Below, piece by piece: positions 1 through 11,774 of a stretch of DNA of 64,000 nt. The DNA is from Agarophyton chilense (taxonomy: Eukaryota; Rhodophyta; Florideophyceae; Gracilariales; Gracilariaceae): contig JARGXX010000088.1 in assembly GCA_030374765.1 (NCBI GenBank), forward strand, positions 1,364,001 through 1,428,000, given 5' to 3'. The translations under genes and the position numbers were made by a program. Within the stretch, counting starts at the first letter, position 1. Every line of letters begins with the position of its first letter. Below the pieces are notes generated by a model that saw only the letters and a program-made list of their open reading frames with translations, did no database searches and was not told where the DNA came from.

Positions 1-766
1 TGTAGCCTTTGCAAGACATTCGCTGCAAACTGAGTAGCTTACAACAAATTTCGCTTTTCGCGTCGGCTGTCTTCCTCACCATAATAACAATAACACTGCA
101 CTCCCATCGCAGCCGTTTTGGTAAACGTAACGACGCGAACCGTTGAAGGCTGCAGCATGAGCTGTATGAGTCGAGATTTGGAGCGGAATCTGTCGCTGAA
201 GTTGTAAAACAGCGCTTAGTTCTTTAGTCATCTTTTTCAACCACAGTTTGCCATCCAGGTTTCCAGAGCCCACCCGAACATTTCCACGCCAACTTTGGCT
301 TCTTGTCGTAGATTTATTTCGGGCGTTCTATTACTATCGAAACCATGAAACACTACTGGCCAACTGCAATGGTTGCAGTGTTACGAATGTCAACCGTATT
401 TCGTCCTTCATGCTCCCCTTTGATCCAGAACCTGATGTGCTGACCATCACAGCAAAACCGAAACCAACTCAATCTGGGTCTATGTCTCACACGTTTTGGC
501 AGAAACAAAACAAAACCAAAATGGGCTTGCCAAGAGCAAACCTTGATCTTACTGTTAGACAAAACGTACTGGTATACTATACTAGAACATGGTTCAACAA
601 GCCTATCTGATTCAACGATCATGGGTATATATTGCGCATCAGACTACGGTTTCCTGAAACCATCCCGCATTACATGCCTATCGGCCCGAAGACTTGAGCG
701 TGGCTCGGAGAAGAATGACAACACGAGCGCGACACAAAGAGTCTGGAATGAACACACTTCAACGTT
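1..766. other. Array unit segment without a recognised gene
   Basis: Short open frames occur on both strands (for example 120 codons at 248-610 plus), but none shows a family motif or convincing protein composition. Part of this is presumably ancestral 3' flank of the GCN5 fragment. The segment recurs every 4838 bp. Confidence 0.6.
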
Positions 767-1362
767 TCACACTTTACTCAGAAACAACTTTTCCTATTGC
801 ACAGTCATCTCTGTCACACACTGGCCTTTGCTGTTGTACGTTTTACAGCTGCTCATTATTCGCTTGAATTCGGATATGCAAATCCCTTTCGTTACATAGA
901 ACCAACCATCCTTTGTCCAATTGTTTCTGCATTGTTGACAAATCCATTGGATGCTTGACCACGTCGTAGTAGTCAATCGCCTCCGCTTCTTCCGCATTCG
1001 TCGGCTCCAATAACGGCCAAGCACAGTCGTGCGTTTTTACTTCATTCAAAACTGATTGCAAGTGCTTGTGAACGATGTGTTGCGAAGTCTTGTCCCGAAT
1101 TGAGAACTCCGTAGCAGGGCCGTTGCGAGTTGACAGATTATTATTCTTCCACCTCATATCTTCAATCCCAGGAACATCCTCGATCTGCGTCCCTTTTCTC
1201 CCGCGCACATCGATTCCAGGGTGCCCAACGCGACTGTTTGAAGTCTCCTTCATCTTTTCTACAAGTGCCATCTTCTGTGTTTTCAGCAACATTGGAATGT
1301 CCAAGTAGTCCACATTTGAGTGCAACATGCATTCCATGAGCGTTCACCCATCAAAGTCCCGT
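767..1362 (-). pseudogene. GCN5 3' fragment: end of the HAT-bromodomain linker plus bromodomain, broken (copy 1)
   Basis: The fragment is clearly homologous to residues of about 270-465 of the intact GCN5 at 57762-59159, including the KNPMDLSTMQKQLDKGW region (KHPMDL here). Its 5' two thirds, with the whole acetyltransferase domain, are missing: homology stops at about 1362, where the PF06695 fragment begins head-to-head. Two further lesions are visible. A 4-bp duplication (GGTT) after the KGW codons shifts the frame inside the bromodomain, and a CAA-TAG change puts a stop before the last nine codons. No functional product is expected. All array copies share these lesions. Confidence 0.93.
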
Positions 1363-2098
1363 CGCTGCTTCCGCCGCCCAACTCTCCAGTCACACCTCCG
1401 CCAAACTATGGTCGTCTGTGCGCAAACTCCCCCCCATCGCCCTCACCGCTTCCCCGTCCATTACCTCGCCGTCGCACCCGCGCCTCGCCCACCGTTCCAT
1501 CCCGCAAAAGGCCACAAACTTTCTGCACTCGCACGGATTGCACCATAAGCTCATCGTGTTGCTCATCTCCGCCCTGCCCGTCGTAGAGCTCCGCAGCGCC
1601 ATTCCAGTAGGATTTCTTCTCGGCCTCCCCGCGCTGCACACCTTTTTTGCTGGCTGTGCTGGGGAACATGTCGCCCATCATTCCCTTGTTGTGCCTCTTG
1701 CGCCTGCATCTGGTCCAGTGCGTCGCCGCCACTGTGCTGCAAAGAGCCAGCAGAAAAACCGAGTCCACTGCCAATTCTGCATCGCAAGCCAATACGCTTG
1801 CGCTTTTCGTCGCCGTTCCGCTCCCCGGCACTGGCCCATGGACCGGTTGTATCGTCGCCTTTGTGCTTGGTATGCGCTTTCGAACTGCGTTTGACTCCCT
1901 TTTTGTGGGCGTTCTGTCAGCTGTCGTCATTGTCACCTCTGTCTCTGCTCCTTGGGAACCGTGGGAGGCGCTTTTGCTGCTTCGCTGCGCTTGAACTCCG
2001 GGCTTCTGTCGCTGTTCAACACCTTTCGCCGTCCTCCTACTTCTGCGGACGACGTACCTCGCCAAAATAGTCCTGCCAATCAAACTGTTAACATCTGA
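1363..2098 (+). pseudogene. PF06695 (COG2426, small multidrug export) membrane protein pseudogene (copy 1)
   Basis: The first frame contains the family signature LPVVELRSAIPVGF in a hydrophobic stretch. It is preceded by a Ser/Ala/Thr/Pro-rich, acid-free leader like a plastid transit peptide. Near 1642-1647 a run of six T shifts the frame. The next frame supplies LGNMSPIIP and, further on, VPLPGTGPWTG, both typical of PF06695 proteins. Near 1935-1950 a second shift restores the first frame, which ends in LGTVGGAFAA and a polar tail with TGA at 2096-2098. No start codon is present because the 5' end is fused to the GCN5 fragment. Known relatives are polytopic membrane proteins of unproven substrate; in plants they are plastid-targeted. 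The family call is firm, the plastid location inferred. Confidence 0.85.
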
Positions 2099-3393
2099 AC
2101 GACAATCTACTAAAACTGCACGCTCACTGTCTTCTTCTTACCACCAGGTTTAGAATGCCTCTTCATTGCCCCACCAAGCGAGCGCACAAACGTACAGCTG
2201 CATACCACGTCCCCAACTTAGCAAAACGCATCCCTTTCTGTTGTTCGTAGCCGGAGCCACTCGTTCTCACTTGCAACCCGCACGCTGAAGGGAGGTTCCT
2301 CCTCGAGTTCTGAACGCCAAGCTTGCAAACGCAGCACGCGTGAAGTACTGAAATAGCGACGCATTGTGTTCGACAAGGACGGAAGATTTGTTCAGGCGAT
2401 GAATTGCATTTTACCGAGTCGACGAACGCAACTTCAATTAGTTTTCTCCTGTGCATACACATTTCCGCCGCTCTTCAGCGTCAAACCACTACATATCCAG
2501 TTCATCACTTCCGTTCCCATTCTCCTCATCCATGGTTCCTCGAGATTTCCAGCGCCAGTTGATGAAGCATCGCATCGCGCAGAGAACAGAAACAAGTGTT
2601 GGTCAGTAAAAATGGATTGGACGCTTGCTTTTCGTGACGAAACGCTCGCGTGAAACGAAAAGAGCAACTTACCCAGGGGGATTTTTACAACCCGACGGCT
2701 GTTGAGACCGCCGGGAAGACCAATGAAGGCCTTGTTTCTACAACCTGGACACTACGAAACTGGAATGGAAGGATTGGACGGGGAGGCCACAGGGGGACAT
2801 TTTCACAACCTGCAGACCGTTTCAGCCCGCAGGGAAGACCACCAAAGACCCCCGATTTTACAACCTGTGAGGGAAAGAGACTGGAAGCTTGAACCCGGGG
2901 GAGAGCTCGGTATTTATACGAAATCCAAAAGCTTCCGGGACAGGCGGAATGCAGCAAAAGACCGACGCTACACTTTTTCCCTCGGACGACCGTGACGATG
3001 TGTGACGTTGCATTGGAGAGCCGGCGTTAGTCTGTCGGATGCTGTGTCAGCACGTTAATTGAAAGAAGGCAGAGACGGGGTTCTGGCTTTGCTGAGTCTC
3101 AAGAGCGTTCCGGAGAGGCTGAGTCAAAAATGGCTGGGCTCATTCGTGCAACTGTGCTTGGTGAACAATGTTATGCACCAGGTGCTGGGCCTGTGTCAGT
3201 GGGCAATTCGGATGTGTTTGGCTGCTGGTACCTTTGGCAACGTGTTTCTCGATGGCGAGCCGTGTCCATTTCATCAGAACGGTGCAGTCTAAGCACGTTG
3301 CTTGGCTCGAACAACGAACAGAACACGTGGTCGTTTGCTGTTCTGTGGACGGTTGCGATCGATTTGGGTTACAACCTCCGCCGTCCGCCATGA
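2099..3393. other. Array unit segment without a recognised gene; internal imperfect duplication
   Basis: No family was recognised in any frame. An imperfect repeat of about 118 bp lies at roughly 2677-2865: short TTTACAACC-like motifs recur at about 2684, 2737, 2802 and 2857, and GGGAAGACCA occurs twice. A TATA-like TATTTATA starts at 2911, but nothing downstream proves a gene. The segment recurs every 4838 bp. Confidence 0.5.
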
Positions 3394-3968
3394 TGCATCG
3401 CCAACGCCGTCAGCGTGCGCCCCGTCGCCGTGCAGCTGCACGCCCTGTCGGCCGACTCCGACAACCAGCCCATCATCCCACGGGAGCACGGCTTTGTGCG
3501 CGCCCTCATCTACTTCATTCACATCCAGCATCCACCCATCGCCACCACCGCCATCGCAAACCTCGCCCCCAATCCGGACAACTTCCACCTGCACCGCTTC
3601 GCACACCTCCGTTTGCAAGCCCTGCGTACCCTCCTGCTGGCCGACGCCGCCGACCGCGACCCCCGCCAGTCCGCCGTCGATGTACTGGAGAAGCTCGTGG
3701 ACGAGGACGAGGAAGAGGACGAGGATGAAGAGATGGACGAGCTCGACCGCCTCGAGAACGAAGCCGGGCTGCGCGAAAAGCTCCCTCCCCTCCGGGGCCC
3801 GGCCTGCTACACCTCCCCCTATCACTCCGCCTGCACGTCCCGCGCATATCTGACGGACTCTTCTGCGTCCGCCGCGTCGAGCAGCTCGTCCTCCGCAAGC
3901 GCGGCGTCATCTCCGCCGCCTTCTAGCTCGGCGCAGAGGTCGCCGTCATCTACACCGTAGAGGTATGA
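3394..3968 (+). pseudogene. ARMC1-like armadillo-repeat protein pseudogene (copy 1)
   Basis: The first frame reads VAVQLHALSADSDNQPII, then an ALIYFIH and TTAIANLAPNPDN pattern. This resembles the N-terminal armadillo repeat of ARMC1 proteins (QL..LA.D..N...I, G...LI.FM). An acidic stretch (DEDEEEDEDEEMDELD) follows. The ARMC1 C-terminal domain then appears in another frame, with the hallmark RKRGVISAAF, aligned to the KIKGVISFTF region of animal ARMC1. The frame change lies before about 3825. A TAG at 3924-3926 interrupts the second frame and a stop at 3391-3393 closes the first upstream, so it has no start codon. Animal ARMC1 is associated with mitochondrial outer-membrane proteins. The assignment rests on motifs recalled from the family. 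Confidence 0.7.
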
Positions 3969-4838
3969 CTTGTGGTTGGCGACTGTGGTAACTTTGTACC
4001 GTTGCAATGCGCCCCGCTCTGCCGAATGCCCTTCCAAGTTGCTTGTCCACGCTCACTTTTCCGTAGCCGAAACCGATATTCCCGTCTTGCACCGCCGTGT
4101 GCCCGCCGCATCACATTGCTCGTTACCCGTCATGCACTGTGAGAGTGCCTTTGCAACAGCCTATGTGCTCAACAATGCGGCTCTCTGCACCTTTTTCGAT
4201 GCGCCCAACGCCCCAGTAGAGCCACGGCAGAGCCACGACAGAGCCACAGCTTGCTAGCAACACGCGACTGTGCCAGTGCGTTTCCCATCGCCACATGCCC
4301 AGCTTACCTTTTGCTCACACCCCTCTCCGTCATCACACGCCCCGATACCTGGCACCATTCGTCAAGCGCTGTACCTTTTTCCTTGCCCGCCAACCCCGCA
4401 GTTCTGTCAACTCGTCGACGTCACAACTTTGTGTTGTGTCGAAACCAACGCTGTACACACCCACCCGTGCCGCTCCTCCCCGAAATCCCGCATTCAAAAG
4501 CAGTGTAGGCAACCCACAATCAAACAAAGCCGCATATGCGAGGAGCTCTGTTTCACGCCTCCACTGTCGTGGCAATCGGACAAACCGTTTTGTTGTACTG
4601 TAGCAATCATGTTGTAGATATGTTCTCGTTCGCGCCATGCTTCTGCAGTCCGGGCTGATTCTTTCCTCCTCTCCGAAAAAGGGACCATCATCCGTTTTGC
4701 ATCGTCAGTCGCGCGCTGCACCTTGTGCTATCTTGCTTGCAAGTACGTTAAACCCAAGCCGAAGGCAGCATCAACTGTCAGGAGATTCTACAGTACGAAG
4801 GTATAACGCTTACCTTCCTGCCCTTCTAACCTTCATAC
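3969..4838. other. Array unit segment without a recognised gene
   Basis: Open frames of 65-115 codons exist on both strands (for example 4270-4617 plus and 4333-4638 minus), but none shows a recognisable motif and they overlap each other. They are treated as chance frames. The segment recurs every 4838 bp. Confidence 0.5.
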
Positions 4839-5604
4839 TGTAGCCTTTGCAAGACATTCGCTGCAAACTGAGTAGCTTACAACAAATTTCGCTTTTCGCG
4901 TCGGCTGTCTTCCTCACCATAATAACAATAACACTGCACTCCCATCGCAGCCGTTTTGGTAAACGTAACGACGCGAACCGTTGAAGGCTGCAGCATGAGC
5001 TGTATGAGTCGAGATTTGGAGCGGAATCTGTCGCTGAAGTTGTAAAACAGCGCTTAGTTCTTTAGTCATCTTTTTCAACCACAGTTTGCCATCCAGGTTT
5101 CCAGAGCCCACCCGAACATTTCCACGCCAACTTTGGCTTCTTGTCGTAGATTTATTTCGGGCGTTCTATTACTATCGAAACCATGAAACACTACTGGCCA
5201 ACTGCAATGGTTGCAGTGTTACGAATGTCAACCGTATTTCGTCCTTCATGCTCCCCTTTGATCCAGAACCTGATGTGCTGACCATCACAGCAAAACCGAA
5301 ACCAACTCAATCTGGGTCTATGTCTCACACGTTTTGGCAGAAACAAAACAAAACCAAAATGGGCTTGCCAAGAGCAAACCTTGATCTTACTGTTAGACAA
5401 AACGTACTGGTATACTATACTAGAACATGGTTCAACAAGCCTATCTGATTCAACGATCATGGGTATATATTGCGCATCAGACTACGGTTTCCTGAAACCA
5501 TCCCGCATTACATGCCTATCGGCCCGAAGACTTGAGCGTGGCTCGGAGAAGAATGACAACACGAGCGCGACACAAAGAGTCTGGAATGAACACACTTCAA
5601 CGTT

Positions 5605-6200
5605 TCACACTTTACTCAGAAACAACTTTTCCTATTGCACAGTCATCTCTGTCACACACTGGCCTTTGCTGTTGTACGTTTTACAGCTGCTCATTATTCG
5701 CTTGAATTCGGATATGCAAATCCCTTTCGTTACATAGAACCAACCATCCTTTGTCCAATTGTTTCTGCATTGTTGACAAATCCATTGGATGCTTGACCAC
5801 GTCGTAGTAGTCAATCGCCTCCGCTTCTTCCGCATTCGTCGGCTCCAATAACGGCCAAGCACAGTCGTGCGTTTTTACTTCATTCAAAACTGATTGCAAG
5901 TGCTTGTGAACGATGTGTTGCGAAGTCTTGTCCCGAATTGAGAACTCCGTAGCAGGGCCGTTGCGAGTTGACAGATTATTATTCTTCCACCTCATATCTT
6001 CAATCCCAGGAACATCCTCGATCTGCGTCCCTTTTCTCCCGCGCACATCGATTCCAGGGTGCCCAACGCGACTGTTTGAAGTCTCCTTCATCTTTTCTAC
6101 AAGTGCCATCTTCTGTGTTTTCAGCAACATTGGAATGTCCAAGTAGTCCACATTTGAGTGCAACATGCATTCCATGAGCGTTCACCCATCAAAGTCCCGT
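5605..6200 (-). pseudogene. GCN5 3' fragment, copy 2
   Basis: Same fragment and same lesions as 767-1362. Confidence 0.92.
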
Positions 6201-6936
6201 CGCTGCTTCCGCCGCCCAACTCTCCAGTCACACCTCCGCCAAACTATGGTCGTCTGTGCGCAAACTCCCCCCCATCGCCCTCACCGCTTCCCCGTCCATT
6301 ACCTCGCCGTCGCACCCGCGCCTCGCCCACCGTTCCATCCCGCAAAAGGCCACAAACTTTCTGCACTCGCACGGATTGCACCATAAGCTCATCGTGTTGC
6401 TCATCTCCGCCCTGCCCGTCGTAGAGCTCCGCAGCGCCATTCCAGTAGGATTTCTTCTCGGCCTCCCCGCGCTGCACACCTTTTTTGCTGGCTGTGCTGG
6501 GGAACATGTCGCCCATCATTCCCTTGTTGTGCCTCTTGCGCCTGCATCTGGTCCAGTGCGTCGCCGCCACTGTGCTGCAAAGAGCCAGCAGAAAAACCGA
6601 GTCCACTGCCAATTCTGCATCGCAAGCCAATACGCTTGCGCTTTTCGTCGCCGTTCCGCTCCCCGGCACTGGCCCATGGACCGGTTGTATCGTCGCCTTT
6701 GTGCTTGGTATGCGCTTTCGAACTGCGTTTGACTCCCTTTTTGTGGGCGTTCTGTCAGCTGTCGTCATTGTCACCTCTGTCTCTGCTCCTTGGGAACCGT
6801 GGGAGGCGCTTTTGCTGCTTCGCTGCGCTTGAACTCCGGGCTTCTGTCGCTGTTCAACACCTTTCGCCGTCCTCCTACTTCTGCGGACGACGTACCTCGC
6901 CAAAATAGTCCTGCCAATCAAACTGTTAACATCTGA
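6201..6936 (+). pseudogene. PF06695 transporter pseudogene, copy 2
   Basis: Same sequence and same two frameshifts as 1363-2098. Confidence 0.84.
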
Positions 6937-8231
6937 ACGACAATCTACTAAAACTGCACGCTCACTGTCTTCTTCTTACCACCAGGTTTAGAATGCCTCT
7001 TCATTGCCCCACCAAGCGAGCGCACAAACGTACAGCTGCATACCACGTCCCCAACTTAGCAAAACGCATCCCTTTCTGTTGTTCGTAGCCGGAGCCACTC
7101 GTTCTCACTTGCAACCCGCACGCTGAAGGGAGGTTCCTCCTCGAGTTCTGAACGCCAAGCTTGCAAACGCAGCACGCGTGAAGTACTGAAATAGCGACGC
7201 ATTGTGTTCGACAAGGACGGAAGATTTGTTCAGGCGATGAATTGCATTTTACCGAGTCGACGAACGCAACTTCAATTAGTTTTCTCCTGTGCATACACAT
7301 TTCCGCCGCTCTTCAGCGTCAAACCACTACATATCCAGTTCATCACTTCCGTTCCCATTCTCCTCATCCATGGTTCCTCGAGATTTCCAGCGCCAGTTGA
7401 TGAAGCATCGCATCGCGCAGAGAACAGAAACAAGTGTTGGTCAGTAAAAATGGATTGGACGCTTGCTTTTCGTGACGAAACGCTCGCGTGAAACGAAAAG
7501 AGCAACTTACCCAGGGGGATTTTTACAACCCGACGGCTGTTGAGACCGCCGGGAAGACCAATGAAGGCCTTGTTTCTACAACCTGGACACTACGAAACTG
7601 GAATGGAAGGATTGGACGGGGAGGCCACAGGGGGACATTTTCACAACCTGCAGACCGTTTCAGCCCGCAGGGAAGACCACCAAAGACCCCCGATTTTACA
7701 ACCTGTGAGGGAAAGAGACTGGAAGCTTGAACCCGGGGGAGAGCTCGGTATTTATACGAAATCCAAAAGCTTCCGGGACAGGCGGAATGCAGCAAAAGAC
7801 CGACGCTACACTTTTTCCCTCGGACGACCGTGACGATGTGTGACGTTGCATTGGAGAGCCGGCGTTAGTCTGTCGGATGCTGTGTCAGCACGTTAATTGA
7901 AAGAAGGCAGAGACGGGGTTCTGGCTTTGCTGAGTCTCAAGAGCGTTCCGGAGAGGCTGAGTCAAAAATGGCTGGGCTCATTCGTGCAACTGTGCTTGGT
8001 GAACAATGTTATGCACCAGGTGCTGGGCCTGTGTCAGTGGGCAATTCGGATGTGTTTGGCTGCTGGTACCTTTGGCAACGTGTTTCTCGATGGCGAGCCG
8101 TGTCCATTTCATCAGAACGGTGCAGTCTAAGCACGTTGCTTGGCTCGAACAACGAACAGAACACGTGGTCGTTTGCTGTTCTGTGGACGGTTGCGATCGA
8201 TTTGGGTTACAACCTCCGCCGTCCGCCATGA

Positions 8232-8806
8232 TGCATCGCCAACGCCGTCAGCGTGCGCCCCGTCGCCGTGCAGCTGCACGCCCTGTCGGCCGACTCCGAC
8301 AACCAGCCCATCATCCCACGGGAGCACGGCTTTGTGCGCGCCCTCATCTACTTCATTCACATCCAGCATCCACCCATCGCCACCACCGCCATCGCAAACC
8401 TCGCCCCCAATCCGGACAACTTCCACCTGCACCGCTTCGCACACCTCCGTTTGCAAGCCCTGCGTACCCTCCTGCTGGCCGACGCCGCCGACCGCGACCC
8501 CCGCCAGTCCGCCGTCGATGTACTGGAGAAGCTCGTGGACGAGGACGAGGAAGAGGACGAGGATGAAGAGATGGACGAGCTCGACCGCCTCGAGAACGAA
8601 GCCGGGCTGCGCGAAAAGCTCCCTCCCCTCCGGGGCCCGGCCTGCTACACCTCCCCCTATCACTCCGCCTGCACGTCCCGCGCATATCTGACGGACTCTT
8701 CTGCGTCCGCCGCGTCGAGCAGCTCGTCCTCCGCAAGCGCGGCGTCATCTCCGCCGCCTTCTAGCTCGGCGCAGAGGTCGCCGTCATCTACACCGTAGAG
8801 GTATGA
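8232..8806 (+). pseudogene. ARMC1-like pseudogene, copy 2
   Basis: Same sequence and lesions as 3394-3968. Confidence 0.7.
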
Positions 8807-10442
8807 CTTGTGGTTGGCGACTGTGGTAACTTTGTACCGTTGCAATGCGCCCCGCTCTGCCGAATGCCCTTCCAAGTTGCTTGTCCACGCTCACTTTTCC
8901 GTAGCCGAAACCGATATTCCCGTCTTGCACCGCCGTGTGCCCGCCGCATCACATTGCTCGTTACCCGTCATGCACTGTGAGAGTGCCTTTGCAACAGCCT
9001 ATGTGCTCAACAATGCGGCTCTCTGCACCTTTTTCGATGCGCCCAACGCCCCAGTAGAGCCACGGCAGAGCCACGACAGAGCCACAGCTTGCTAGCAACA
9101 CGCGACTGTGCCAGTGCGTTTCCCATCGCCACATGCCCAGCTTACCTTTTGCTCACACCCCTCTCCGTCATCACACGCCCCGATACCTGGCACCATTCGT
9201 CAAGCGCTGTACCTTTTTCCTTGCCCGCCAACCCCGCAGTTCTGTCAACTCGTCGACGTCACAACTTTGTGTTGTGTCGAAACCAACGCTGTACACACCC
9301 ACCCGTGCCGCTCCTCCCCGAAATCCCGCATTCAAAAGCAGTGTAGGCAACCCACAATCAAACAAAGCCGCATATGCGAGGAGCTCTGTTTCACGCCTCC
9401 ACTGTCGTGGCAATCGGACAAACCGTTTTGTTGTACTGTAGCAATCATGTTGTAGATATGTTCTCGTTCGCGCCATGCTTCTGCAGTCCGGGCTGATTCT
9501 TTCCTCCTCTCCGAAAAAGGGACCATCATCCGTTTTGCATCGTCAGTCGCGCGCTGCACCTTGTGCTATCTTGCTTGCAAGTACGTTAAACCCAAGCCGA
9601 AGGCAGCATCAACTGTCAGGAGATTCTACAGTACGAAGGTATAACGCTTACCTTCCTGCCCTTCTAACCTTCATACTGTAGCCTTTGCAAGACATTCGCT
9701 GCAAACTGAGTAGCTTACAACAAATTTCGCTTTTCGCGTCGGCTGTCTTCCTCACCATAATAACAATAACACTGCACTCCCATCGCAGCCGTTTTGGTAA
9801 ACGTAACGACGCGAACCGTTGAAGGCTGCAGCATGAGCTGTATGAGTCGAGATTTGGAGCGGAATCTGTCGCTGAAGTTGTAAAACAGCGCTTAGTTCTT
9901 TAGTCATCTTTTTCAACCACAGTTTGCCATCCAGGTTTCCAGAGCCCACCCGAACATTTCCACGCCAACTTTGGCTTCTTGTCGTAGATTTATTTCGGGC
10001 GTTCTATTACTATCGAAACCATGAAACACTACTGGCCAACTGCAATGGTTGCAGTGTTACGAATGTCAACCGTATTTCGTCCTTCATGCTCCCCTTTGAT
10101 CCAGAACCTGATGTGCTGACCATCACAGCAAAACCGAAACCAACTCAATCTGGGTCTATGTCTCACACGTTTTGGCAGAAACAAAACAAAACCAAAATGG
10201 GCTTGCCAAGAGCAAACCTTGATCTTACTGTTAGACAAAACGTACTGGTATACTATACTAGAACATGGTTCAACAAGCCTATCTGATTCAACGATCATGG
10301 GTATATATTGCGCATCAGACTACGGTTTCCTGAAACCATCCCGCATTACATGCCTATCGGCCCGAAGACTTGAGCGTGGCTCGGAGAAGAATGACAACAC
10401 GAGCGCGACACAAAGAGTCTGGAATGAACACACTTCAACGTT

Positions 10443-11038
10443 TCACACTTTACTCAGAAACAACTTTTCCTATTGCACAGTCATCTCTGTCACACACTGG
10501 CCTTTGCTGTTGTACGTTTTACAGCTGCTCATTATTCGCTTGAATTCGGATATGCAAATCCCTTTCGTTACATAGAACCAACCATCCTTTGTCCAATTGT
10601 TTCTGCATTGTTGACAAATCCATTGGATGCTTGACCACGTCGTAGTAGTCAATCGCCTCCGCTTCTTCCGCATTCGTCGGCTCCAATAACGGCCAAGCAC
10701 AGTCGTGCGTTTTTACTTCATTCAAAACTGATTGCAAGTGCTTGTGAACGATGTGTTGCGAAGTCTTGTCCCGAATTGAGAACTCCGTAGCAGGGCCGTT
10801 GCGAGTTGACAGATTATTATTCTTCCACCTCATATCTTCAATCCCAGGAACATCCTCGATCTGCGTCCCTTTTCTCCCGCGCACATCGATTCCAGGGTGC
10901 CCAACGCGACTGTTTGAAGTCTCCTTCATCTTTTCTACAAGTGCCATCTTCTGTGTTTTCAGCAACATTGGAATGTCCAAGTAGTCCACATTTGAGTGCA
11001 ACATGCATTCCATGAGCGTTCACCCATCAAAGTCCCGT
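10443..11038 (-). pseudogene. GCN5 3' fragment, copy 3
   Basis: Same fragment and same lesions as 767-1362. Confidence 0.92.
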
Positions 11039-11774
11039 CGCTGCTTCCGCCGCCCAACTCTCCAGTCACACCTCCGCCAAACTATGGTCGTCTGTGCGCA
11101 AACTCCCCCCCATCGCCCTCACCGCTTCCCCGTCCATTACCTCGCCGTCGCACCCGCGCCTCGCCCACCGTTCCATCCCGCAAAAGGCCACAAACTTTCT
11201 GCACTCGCACGGATTGCACCATAAGCTCATCGTGTTGCTCATCTCCGCCCTGCCCGTCGTAGAGCTCCGCAGCGCCATTCCAGTAGGATTTCTTCTCGGC
11301 CTCCCCGCGCTGCACACCTTTTTTGCTGGCTGTGCTGGGGAACATGTCGCCCATCATTCCCTTGTTGTGCCTCTTGCGCCTGCATCTGGTCCAGTGCGTC
11401 GCCGCCACTGTGCTGCAAAGAGCCAGCAGAAAAACCGAGTCCACTGCCAATTCTGCATCGCAAGCCAATACGCTTGCGCTTTTCGTCGCCGTTCCGCTCC
11501 CCGGCACTGGCCCATGGACCGGTTGTATCGTCGCCTTTGTGCTTGGTATGCGCTTTCGAACTGCGTTTGACTCCCTTTTTGTGGGCGTTCTGTCAGCTGT
11601 CGTCATTGTCACCTCTGTCTCTGCTCCTTGGGAACCGTGGGAGGCGCTTTTGCTGCTTCGCTGCGCTTGAACTCCGGGCTTCTGTCGCTGTTCAACACCT
11701 TTCGCCGTCCTCCTACTTCTGCGGACGACGTACCTCGCCAAAATAGTCCTGCCAATCAAACTGTTAACATCTGA
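11039..11774 (+). pseudogene. PF06695 transporter pseudogene, copy 3
   Basis: Same sequence and same two frameshifts as 1363-2098. Confidence 0.84.

Larger units (their letters stand above)
1..4838 (+). repeat. Array unit, copy 1
   Basis: Reference copy used for offsets. It holds the GCN5 fragment at 767-1362 (minus), the PF06695 transporter pseudogene at 1363-2098 (plus) and the ARMC1-like pseudogene at 3394-3968 (plus). Confidence 0.95.
4839..9676 (+). repeat. Array unit, copy 2
   Basis: Full copy, offset 4838 from copy 1. I saw no difference from copy 1 in the translated segments. Confidence 0.95.

Noticed and set aside
1406-2083. 225-codon open frame on the minus strand of each array unit
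   Set aside because: It lies opposite the PF06695 pseudogene, which carries real family motifs. The minus frame is its shadow.
2532-2892. Possible two-exon small gene (ATG at 2532, GT at 2602, AG at 2676)
   Set aside because: The GT and AG signals look reasonable, but joining them does not keep the downstream open frame. No homology was recognised.
3289-3825. 178-codon minus frame and 183/186-codon plus frames around the ARMC1-like region
   Set aside because: They come from the GC-rich, repetitive codons of the ARMC1-like fragment; composition (Arg-, Pro- or Thr-rich) is typical of shadow frames.
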